From the NCBI GenBank assembly GCA_012845835.1, contig JABAKD010000017.1, forward strand, positions 1,044,001-1,108,000: a DNA stretch of 64,000 nt, given 5' to 3'. Shown here in pieces: positions 34,801 through 46,800 of this stretch; position 1 is the stretch's first letter, and each line of letters opens with the position of its first letter. Under the pieces are notes generated by a model. The model was not told where the DNA came from. It searched no databases and saw nothing but the letters and a program-made list of their open reading frames with translations. The position numbers were made by a program, and so were the translations under genes. Source of the stretch: Undaria pinnatifida. Its lineage: Eukaryota > Sar > Phaeophyceae > Laminariales > Alariaceae.

Positions 34801-37800
34801 CAATACCAAGGGGATACAGCACGGGACGGTGCTGGCAGACTGATAGAACACGCGAACAAAATATGTGATGTTGCTGGAAGCTGCCCAGCAGCTGCTGGGC
34901 CAGGTATTCGTGATTTCACAATATTGTGGTACTGGTATGATGGGTCAAGAAAGGGCTCCAGACCAAACGTTCTACTTGTAGGAGACCGCAGTGTCGCCAT
35001 GTGACTGACCGTTCCTACAACACTACAATCAGTATATTGGACCCTTGAGAGCTGCCACCATTGTTGGGGGGCCAACAAGTTGGAATTTGAATGGCGTGAT
35101 TTTTGCAGAAACGGGGTTAGGGGCAAGTCAGATTTGCTCGATAGGAGCCGAGGTTTGACCCCTTGACGGACGGCCCCTTTCGCGCACACTAAAGTCAATG
35201 TGATACTCTACTGCAAGCGCTCGCTAGAAACTCGCCCTACTATAATAGATACTTTAAAACTGTTGCCAACCCGACCGAACCCAACCCAACCCAATCCAAC
35301 CCAACCCAACCCAACCCAACCCAACCCAACCCAACCCAACCCAACCCAACCCAACCCAACCCAACCCAACCCAACACAGCACAACACAACACAACACAAC
35401 ACAACACAACACAACGCAACGCAACACAACACAACACAACACACCACAATACAACACAACACAACACAACACAACACAACACAACACAACACAACACAAC
35501 ACAACACAACACAACACAACACAACACAACACAACACAACACAACACAACACAACACAACACAACACAACACAACACAACACAACACAACACAACACAAC
35601 ACAACACAACACAACACAACACAACACAACACAACACAACACAACACAACACAACACAACACAACACAACACAACACAACACAACACAACACAACACAAC
35701 ACAACACAACACAACACAACACAACACAACACAACACAACACAACACAACACAACACAACACAACACAACACAACACAACACGACACAACACAACACAAC
35801 ACAACACAACACAACACAACACAACACAACACAACACAATACAACACAACACAACACAACACAACACAACACAACAAAACACAACACAACACAACACAAC
35901 ACAACACAACACAACCCAACCCAACCCAACCCAACACAGCACAACACAACACAACACAACACAACACAACACAACGCAACGCAACACAACACAACACAAC
36001 ACACCACAATACAACACAACACAACACAACACAACACAACACAACACAACACAACACAACACAACACAACACAACACAACACAACACAACACAACACAAC
36101 ACAACACAACACAACACAACACAACACAACACAACACAACACAACGCAACAAAACACAACACAACACAACACAACACAACACAAAACAACGCAACACAAC
36201 ACAACACAACACAATACAACACAACACAACACAACACAACACAACACAACACAACAAAACACAACACAACACAACACAACACAACACAACACAACACAAC
36301 ACAACACAACACAACACAACACAACACAACACAACACAACACAACACAACACAACACAACACAACACAACACGACACAACACAACACAACACAACACAAC
36401 ACAACACAACACAACACAACACAACACAACACAACACCACACAACACAACACGATCCGATCCGATCCGACCCAATTGTGCGGCGCACTTGCGACCTCGAC
36501 GTGGATTGAGCAGGTACATTATTCCGGACCCAGAGATGGTGCCCATGCTCAAGCGTCTCCGTAGAGAAGGCGCGCAGGTGACGACAGCTGTGTTTGGGTA
36601 TGAGGCATAGCCAATGCGTCGGTTGCGTAGTTTGCAGCCGCCGTGGGGCTTGTTCGTGGTGGTGGTGGTGGTGGTGATGGTGATGGTCGTAGTATTGGTG
36701 GCTTTTTGTGTGGTGTTGGGTTTGGTCGACTGCTGCTGCTGGTGGTGTTGGTGCTTTTGCTGTTGCTTGTTGTTATTGTTGTTGTTGTTGTTGTTGTTGT
36801 CGTTGTTGTCGTTGTCGTCGGTGCTGGCATTGGTGTTGGGGTGTTTTTGTTGCTGTAGTTTAGTGTCGGTCGTGCTGGCATTGGTGCTAGTGGAGTTGGT
36901 GTTGATGTCTTGCTCATGTTGTTGCGATTTGTTTCGTCAGGCTCGGCCCCAACCGGTTGACTTTGTGGTCGATCTCGCTACGCAACCACTTAGTGAGCCC
37001 CTCTTCCCTTTGGCGTTTCTGCCGACGAACAGTGTGTGAGACTACGCGCACGTCGTGATGCCTTTTTTTGTCCGATAACGCATAAGATCTTTCGCGTCGG
37101 ACTAGATAGCAGTAGCACGCGCACTCAATACGTCCTTACGTGGCGATGAATGATTTGTGCAACAACGCTGGCATGATTCGCAACGGACTAGACAGCTGTA
37201 GGACACAATGTAACACGTTTCTTGCACGATGATTAAGCTTGCAAGCGGTAATACTTGAGATATTTGTGCCCTCTACTTTTAAGTGTTTCTGCTGACCAAC
37301 AGTTTGTGGCACGACGCGCACATCGTGGAGTTTTTTTTATGCGGTAACGCTAAAAAAGAGGACTGGACTCGACAGCAGCATCACATGCAATACGTTCTTG
37401 CGTGGCTATTAACTTTTTTTTCCCCGGTAACGCTACCGCTTTACCCTGAGGTGTTTCTGTTGGGTTGTGTAACCACACGCACGTAGTGTTGATTTGTCAT
37501 GCGGTAACGCTGTTGTCTTCCCCGGCGGACTAGACGGCAGCACGTGCGACACGTTCTTTTATGGCGATGGACTCTTTATTGGATAACGCTAGCATCTTTC
37601 GTAACGGATTAGACAGCAGCAGCACAACGTAATACGTTCTTGCGCGGTGATTCACTTTGTATGACTGAGATATTTTTTGTCCTCTACCCTTAGGTGTTTC
37701 TGCTGACCAACAGTTTATGGGACTACACGCACGTCGTGATGAACTTTTTATGCGGTAACGCTAAGAAGGAGGACCGGACGACGGAGTGGCTAGACCTCTT

Positions 37801-40800
37801 CGACGTCGCCATCACCGGAGCTTGCAAGGTAAGAAGGTTGAACGGGATTCTGAAACTTTGTTAGATTGACACTGCTAGCTTGCAAGGAAGGTAAGGTTCA
37901 GGTTGTCTAACTTTTTAGCCTCGCTTCCTCCCTCCTCCCCCCCCCTCCCCCTCCCTCCGTCCCCCTCTTCCCCCCTTCCCCTCACCCCCGCCCTCCCCTC
38001 CCCCTGTCCCTCCTTCTGTCCTTCTCTCCCTCTGATTTGCCAGCCAAGCTTCTTGATTGAACCGTACTTATCACTGTTCCGAGTCGAAACGGCAACAGGT
38101 AGCCTGAGCAATACGGATGGGATCATGGGACCGGTCAAGGATTTCCTCGCCGAGGGAAAGGTGCGTGTAATGATCACCAGAAGCAGAAACGCCGCACCTT
38201 GTTTTGCGTCTGTTTCGCTTTTGTGTTATTGGTGATAATCGTTTTGTGTTTTGTTGTGTCTTGTTTTTTGCATATTGCCTTTTTTGTGCATATTTTTTCG
38301 TTTAGTTTTTGGTAAGGGTGTATGCGTGCCTGCGTTTTGTTTTCGTGTGTTTTTGTACTAATGTTGTGCAGGCGTTTTCGATCGATGTCGGGTTTTCATA
38401 GCGTTAGGTAGGCGGTGTGCATATATCGGGGCCGGGGGCGCTTCTGTTAAAGCCCTGTTTACACAAGTAGTTGAAAATTTCTCGCACATTCTCTCTCGCG
38501 CTCGTTTTCTTTGTTCACCTTTTCTTTCCCGCTTTTCTGTTTTCATTCTTTGTTCTTCCGTTGATCGTCAATCTTGTTCATTTTTTCGTTTTTGGTTTTC
38601 CGTTCCTTCACTGGTCGGTTTTCGCTTTTCGTTTTCATTTTGTCTTTTTTCGTTTCCTCCAGGTATTCCAGGGAGGCAAGCTTTTCTATTTTCGTTCGTC
38701 GTTCTTCCGTTGATAGTCTATGTGTTCTTTTTTCCGTTTTTCGTTTTGCGTGCCTTCATTGGTCGGCTTCCGCTTTTCTTTTCGTTTTATTTTTCGTTTT
38801 TTCGTTTTTCCAGGTGTTCCAGGGAGGCAACTGGCTACACCTGCACGACCTACTTAGCCTGTCTTCGGGGGATCAGGTACTGCTAGAACAAAAACACAAA
38901 ATGTTTCCAACACCCGGTTTTTTAGCCCGTATCATAAACGGTATCGGTACATGGGGCGGGGACGCCCCCGTGCATGCGCTGATGAAAGCTTCAAAAGTTG
39001 ATCGGAAATTTCTGACAGGGTCTTGAGAGTTCCCTATATCTTCTAGTTGAGGGCTTTGCTTTTCGGGTGGGAAATGTCTAAGCGAGTCGCAAGTGTCTTG
39101 TCTGTCTGTCTGTCTGTCCACCACCACCATCACCACCGCCACCGCCGCCACCACCACTACCTCCTCCACCACCACCACCACCGCCGCCGTCGCCACCATC
39201 ACCACCATCACCACCACCACCACCACCACCACCACCACCACCACCTTTGCTTTTCGTACACGGTACGCTTTACATTGCATTGCCAATTCTTGTCTGTCTG
39301 TCTGTCTGCCTGTCTGTCTGTCTGTCTGCCTGCCTGCCTGTCTGTTTCTTTGTCGGTCTGTCTGCCTGTGTGCATATCGCCCAAAGCTTCTGTACGTGGG
39401 GGACCACATGTTCGCGGACATCTTGAGGTCGAAGAGAACGCTGGGGTGGCGAACATGCCTCATCGTTCCCGAATTGGAGGGCGAGATGAACGCTCATCGA
39501 CAGAACAAGGACCTAAGGTACGCATGTACCACGGTTTGATGATGATGCGGTACACGCTTGCTTCCATTTGATATCGAGGAAATTCACTAGTTTTGGGAGG
39601 GAAATGCGCTAAGATATACACACATATATCCGATTTCGCATGTTGTTTTGTTCAGTAGAAGCGCGTGAACGATCCGGGCGCTGTGCGCGTCACCGTGTCT
39701 GGTATCTCGTCGGCCCACGGACGCGAGCCAGCAATCACCGCATTCACCACAATAACAAGCACGAAACACCAACAGCTAAAAAGAAGATAGCACATCACCA
39801 GCAACAACACACGCCAACGGTACCATCAACACTACTCACATCAACAAACTCACAAACACAATCACAACAACAGCAACAACACCACCACCAACACCAACAA
39901 CAACCACGAGCACCACCGCCATCACAGCAACAACAACCACAGCCGAAATCACAACCACCACCACCACCACCACCACCACCACCGCCACCACCGCAACCAC
40001 CACCGCAGCCACCGCAACCACAACAACCACAACAACCACAACAACCACGGGGACCACCACCAGTATCATCACAACAAGGATGACAACAATCGTTGTTCGC
40101 CTTGCGCAGGGTCAAGGTGAACAAGCTGAGGACTCTGCAGTACAACCTGGACGCCCGGCTCGACCGCGTACGATTAGAAGCCATGGTAAGGGTAGAATGT
40201 TGTCCGTTTCGGCCCTGTTGACTCAAGACGCGTGCTACGATGGGGGTGCACCGCTTTTTTTCTAATACTACCCATCAATTTGGGAGCTTAAGAACTCTCC
40301 CAAAATCCCATTTTTTGGAGAAAAACATAACTGCTACCGGATGAGAAATCCCATGGTCTAGGTCCGTGCGCAAGGAGAATCATGCGAAATAAAGTGGCCT
40401 ATTATTTATTTTTTCCCGACGATTTTGGGTTAAGAAGCCCCCCCATTCAGAAACATTTCAGACGGAAAGTGGTACCTCTCTCGTAGCATGCGTCGGGGGG
40501 TGGGGGGGGGGGTGGCTCGGCATGGACGCATTTCCTCAAGGAGGCTATTCAGATTATCGTGAAGCTTGTTTTATCATCCTACGTGTTGTTGTGTTCATCA
40601 TGTGCGGTACGTAATACGACTTGGGTTTCGTTTTTTCGTCGTCCATTAGTTGTTTTTTCGTATGCTGCCCTAGTTTTTGTAAACCCTGTACTTGAAGATA
40701 GTTTCGGCCATTCCCTTTTCTGAAGTGTTTTGTGCCCTTAATTTTTTCTTGTTTCCTGTCCTTGGTCTTTCCTTTCTGTGAGTGCTCTTGTTTGCCAGTT

Positions 40801-43800
40801 ATTTTTTGTGCTTCTCGCTCGTTCCCTTCTTTTTTACTTCTGATTTGTGTATGCTTTCCCTTCTTATTTCCTTCTTTTTTCCTTGTGGGGCTTTGTTCCT
40901 CATTTTTTCCGGCGTACTTCCTTGTGGTTGCCTCCTGATTTCGTTGTGGTTGCCTCCTTCTCAGTGTGCTCCAACGCCAGCTCTCGCACTACCAGGCGCT
41001 TTTGTTCCTCCTCCTTGGTTACTTGGTGCGCACGAGTTTTTTTTTTTCGTTTCACTTGTAAGGATTTATTCATTCTGTTTCGCTCAACCTGGCAGGAGAA
41101 AACATTTATGTCTTGCGCAGGCAGCACCAGCGCCAGCGCCTTCAGTTTTTTTTGCTCTTTTTTTCCCCCCCGACAATGATCGCGTCGTTTTTTTTTTCCA
41201 TGCTCTTGTTTGCTCCTTGGTGATGTTTCATATTTTTTTTTGCGCGTTTCCTTCTGGTTCCCTTGTTAAGTTTGTTCCTTCCTACTTTGTTTTTTTCGAC
41301 CCGTGCAATGGTAGAAGTAGCACGTCCTCTTGTTTTTTTCTGAATGATAGGGCTCCTTAACCCCCCTTTAGAGCTCCCAAACCCCTCTCTATACCATTTC
41401 CAAGTAGTTTTGTCCCCAAAAGGGGGTATCCACTTGTCAAGGCGTTGACCCAAAATCGTCCGAATGACGTTTCATACCTAGGCCATGCGTTTGTTCATCG
41501 GGTTTGCACTTTTTCAATTAACTCAGGCCGCGTGCTACAATAGAGGAGCACCCCTTTTTTTTCCGAGGTGTTCTTAATTCGGGAGCTTAAGACATGATCC
41601 TCCCAATTTCAATTTGGAGAAAAATAAAACCGCTACAAGTACCGGATACGAGAATCCCGTGGCCTAGGCACAGAACGAGAATCATCATGCAAATAGAAAA
41701 AAACGCCTTACGAGTAACTTCCGACGATTGTGGATTAAGGAGCCCTCTCATTCACTCATTCACAAACCGTTCATTTCAGGCGAAAAGTGCTGGTACCTCT
41801 ATCGTAGCACGCGTCTTTTTCATACAGTCGCAGCCGACGTAATTTCTTCGTCCTTTTCTTTTTTTTTCCTTCATGTAGTCATGCTTGTCTCATTTTTTCT
41901 AATATCTTGTCTTTTGGACGCCTGTCAGGAGGAGGATTCTTCTCCCGCGGCGGCCTCGGACCTCTTGGCGTTAGAAGACGAGCAGGTTCGCTTGAAGACC
42001 GTCCTGAGAGATGACAGCCTCCTTTTCCACTCCAAATTCCACCCGGACTGGGGACAGCTGTTCAAGTCAGGCTACCAGGACTCTCGCTTTGCCATACAGG
42101 TGAGGTTGGTTTGGTTCCGTGATACAGCAGGGGGTCCCCCAGTTAGACGGTCGTGTGCCAGAGCAACATGACCGCCTTTTGGGGGGAAGCCGCCTTAGTC
42201 GTTCCGGGTTATGTGTGCAACTCCCCAGTCGCGCCAAGCGGTTTTGACCGCGTTATAAAGGGATACCACCTTACTCAGACCGCCTTATTGAGGGACCTCT
42301 ATGGGGTCACCAGGTCCTGTCCCCAAGATCGCACCGCCTCATTGTCACGATAACCTTTCAAGGTCATCCTGACTCCTCCGGGGCGCTCTTGAGGTTATCC
42401 GTGTTGCTGACCCCCGAAAGTCCGGTTACGCGTACAACCCACCTCGCCGTGTCTCCACACCCCCCTTCTGAAGAAGAGATTTACCTGCTGCGGTGCTACA
42501 GTCCCTCACCGGCTGTAACCAAAATAAGAGTGCCGCGAACTGTGCTGTGCAAGAGCAACTTATCCCCTTTAGGAGCTATACGCACGTTTCAGGGACAAGA
42601 CACTTGGAATTTGTGTCATGTGTTTTTTGCAGCAGTGAAAAGGGCTGTACGGTGATGTTGTCGGGACCCTGGGCTATTAATAGGATCTACCGATGACGCA
42701 AGCGAGAAGTGCGGTTTTATCCAGGGCGTTTCATGACCCGTCGGGTCAGGCAAGAGCTTCCCATGTTCTCGCTGGTCAACTCGGTCCGTGGGTCAGGAGG
42801 TAGTTGGGACTCACACGGGTGGGAACAGGTCGGACCACGAGGTTTTTTCAAACACCACGGGCCGCTTCGTGTCACCCTGACCCGACCCGACCCGACCCGA
42901 CCCGACCCGACCCGACACGACCCGACCCGACCCGACCCGACCCGACCCGACCCAACCCAACCCAACCCAACCCGTCCCGACCCGTGAAAAGCCCTGGTTT
43001 TCTGAAGCGTCTATGTTGGAAGGGTATGCAGCAGGAGAAATATTGTGACGCTGCGCGCGTGTCGTGACGCATTCTGCGGTAAGGGTACACCTTTTTTTTT
43101 GTCAATCTTCGAGTCATCCCACGATAGGGGTTGCAGTTTTTTCGTCAAAAAGTCCCTGGCCAATTGAGCTCCTCGCATGTCATATGTAAGGAACTACCGG
43201 TTAGTAAAACAATTTCACGAGTACCTATTTTTTACAGGACTAAGGCATTGAAGCTTGGTCGGGATGTGCGAACGAATGCCTTCCAAGTAATTTTTCCGGT
43301 GGGATATTGAGTTCCTCATGTGAGGACCTCAGCGACTTTCCACGGCACCCCACCCCCCTACCGTGGGATGGTTCTGAGGCTCTTAAACATATGAGTAGCT
43401 CCATGCCTCAGAATGATGGTCAAACTCAAAGTGCAACCCGATGAACCATCCCCCATACCACACCCATAGCCTACGTACATATACACAAACCGTTTCACGT
43501 GACCAGAATGCCGTTCCAACGGTTTTGTTAATGGTATTTATAGTATCGATAACTATTAGTACTATTTTAGTGTTAATAGTGTTAATAGGTTCACGCCTTT
43601 ACCCCTGGAGGATAAACGCCTATACCCCTGGAAACCATGTTTGGGGACAAATTTACTTGAAGTTAGTATAGGGAGGGATTTGGGGGCTCTAAAGGGGTCA
43701 CGAAGCCCCGTCATTCGGAAAATGCCTCATTTTGAACGTAAACAGTGCGCCACCTCTATCGTAGACATTTTTTTTTTTTTCTAAACACCCCAAATAGGTT

Positions 43801-46800
43801 CCTAAGGCCATTTCTTATACAGTGAGATTTGTCAGTCGAAAACGGCCTTTTTCGGCTGAAGCCCAAATCGGTCTTTCTTACGCAGTCAAAAAAGGGCTTT
43901 TCCGACTCGACTTTTTTCGACTGAGAATTGCGACTGGCGGATCCAGTCGAAAAACTCAGTAGAAAAAGTTTTACACGTTTTTTTTGAACCGATCGCATCG
44001 CTCATCCCACTATCAAACACACACCCACACGGCCACACGGCCATACACCCATACCAGGTACCACACAGCAGTATCATCCAAGTGCTGACGCTGGCTTGGC
44101 TATCACTGCTGTTTATTGCTTCTCGCAGTAAGTCAGCGTGGCGCATTCCTAGTTCCGCTCGCCAGCGGCGTGTATCACATGACGGCGGCAGCGCGCGGTA
44201 TTGATCCCATGCTGCCAACAACGGCTGCGCCTGCTGTAGCTTTGGCGGCTCTCGGCTGAGTGCAACTCCACGAAAGTAGCTTTGGCGGCTTTCGGCGAAG
44301 CCCAAAGCCACCAACCCGCTGAGACGAGGGTTCGTCGAGCCGCTGCTCGCGGAGAAAGCGGAAGCGCAGAGCTGCCAACCGATTTCGACTGCCGTACAGC
44401 AGTACTTCCTCACACCAACCGCCTCAAGGAAGAGCACAAAAACTATAAACTCGACTCGACTGACGATGAGAAGGACGAGAAGAATCCAGTCGAAAAAAAG
44501 TCCAGTCGAAGAGGGCCGTTTTCGACTGGCGGAATCCGACTGTGTAAGAAATGGCCTCAGGTTAGTTGTGGTTTTCATGGTAGGAGGTAGGCCGATGACG
44601 TCCGCTTCTGTCACTCTCAGCGTTTTTAAGTTTCTCGGCTGTGTTGTGGCTGTCTGCGCCCAATCCCTTTTTTCTTCTGTTTTTGTGCGGTAACTGGGTC
44701 TACGCCTAACATGTTTTTCCTTCGCTTTTTCTTCTCTTTCGTATTTTTCGTTTTAACTGGCTATACAGCGCCCATTCCCTCTGTTCTTCTGTTTTATGCT
44801 GTAACTGTCCACACACCCTACAACCTCTCTTTTGTCTTCCTCATTTTGTGCTCTAACCCTAAGTCATACGCTGAATGCCTCAATAGGTGGCGACCTACGC
44901 TTGCATCTACACTTCGAAGGCTAGCAATCTCGCAAGGGTGAGTGGCTGTTAATGGGCGTTTTTTTTTTTTTTTTTTTTGGCGCATGGCATGAGTCTGGTC
45001 GTTTTCTCTTGAGCGTTTTTGTTGTTCTGGTCGTCGTCGTTGTTGTTGTTGTTGTGCTTTGTTGCGAAGATTTATGCTATACCGCGCTCTTGTATCTTGT
45101 TTTTTCAGTCCCTGTTTTCTAGCGTAGCGGTCGCTCCATTGGGTTCAGCATCCATCTGGCTGGGTTGACCTAGCGCAACTGGTCGACGCCTGGTTGATCG
45201 GTTAATACTGGGAGTACGATTTTTTGTCATTGCGTCATTGCCTGTTTGTATGGTATGTTTGATCGTTTATTTGGTCATTTCAGGGTTTTTCATGGGTCGG
45301 ATCACTTCTCGCGTTAAGGATCGGGTTCAGGGTGACCCGGCCCGACCCGTGGTATTTGAAACCTCCGGACCCGACTTGACTCGACCCGACCCGACCCGAA
45401 CCGAGCCGAGCCGAGCCGAGCCGAGCCGAGCCGACCCGTGAGATTTCGAACACCTCCTGATCCGACCCGACTCGAGCCGCGACTTTTTGACAACCTCCTG
45501 ACCCGTGAAAAGCCGTGGTTACTGTGATCGTCTGATTGACTTACCGGTTGCCCGTGCAGGTAAGCACCCAGCGATCTTTCCGGCCTGTCCGAGACGTGTC
45601 CGCCCATGACCTCATCATCGAAGCAGCGGACGACCCAGATGTAAGCCGTCAGCGGGTGCTTAACCCTTTTGGTAACCCTCTGGCCCCATGTACTATATTA
45701 TACTATAGACTATAATACTATATAATACTATATCATACTATACTTCTATATTATAGTATATCTTACTGTATCATACAGCGACAGAACATTTTTCAAGCGC
45801 GGTCTTATCATGGTGCGAGCTTGCAGCACACGGCAGTGCAAGCTATGCATGTGTCTCTCCGGCACTTACGTTGGAGTTCGACGGTAGAACTGTCGCCAAC
45901 TAATCTAGCCACCCGGGTCGCTTCGTGTGAACGATGCTGCGATCGTCAGGTTCTCTTCGTCATTTTTTCCCCTCTGAAGCTCCAAAAGGGTTCGCAGCCA
46001 CCCATGCGATGCAGTCTGTGGCTCTCGCCCAGTTTTTTTTCCTTTTTTTTCTCAATTGGATACAGTGTTAACGCTAGCCGTGAGGTGGTCCTCGTACTGT
46101 AACTTCAACTTGCACGTGCACGTGCACTTGAATTTGGACTTGAACCTCAGGTTGAACTGGGAGCGTTAAGACAGCGTCTTCTTCAGCCCAAGACTCAGCC
46201 ACACCTTCCGATTCTAACTTCAACCTTACAACAGGATCTGTATTTCAAAATTCATACGTCGATTGGATAGCAACCTAAACAACACTGAGAAGGTCATTGG
46301 TACTGACCATCGATACAATACATCACTGAGTATCTATTGCTGGCACTCCAGAATCCCTTAGCTGCAACATCGTACTGCAACTTCAACTTCAACTTGAACT
46401 CGCATCTCAGGGCGAACTGGAGGCGTTGCGGTGGCATCTTCTGAACCCCAAGGCTCAGCCCAACTTTACAACTCCAAGTTAAACGTTGTAACGTACTCTG
46501 TGTTTCGAAAGTTCCACGTAATTTCAACTTCAACCTAGTTTCAACCTCAACTTGAACTTCGAGGTGAAATTGCACCTCAGGGCGAACTGGGGGCATTGCG
46601 GCAGCCTTGTTATACCCGAAGACACGGCCTAACATCGAAGCTCTTACCTTCAATCTTGCAGCAACTATAGACTATAGTCTATATGTAAATCGAATTTCAC
46701 GGGAATTTCAACTTCAATGTCGTACTGCAGCTGCTTGTAACGTGCAAATGAACTCCAACGTGAATTTTAACCTCGGGGAGAAATGGCGGCGCTGCTACAG

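Noticed and set aside
35200-36564. Very long open frames (over 400 codons) reading N-T-T-Q-H or C-V-V-L repeats
   Set aside because: They are translations of a 5-base repeat with no stop in its 15-base period, open on both strands. The region lies inside an intron.
45094-45124. Extra nucleotidase exon after 'gttttttcag' at 45101
   Set aside because: The following frame (SLFSSVA) stops at once, and exons 14 and 15 already join in phase.
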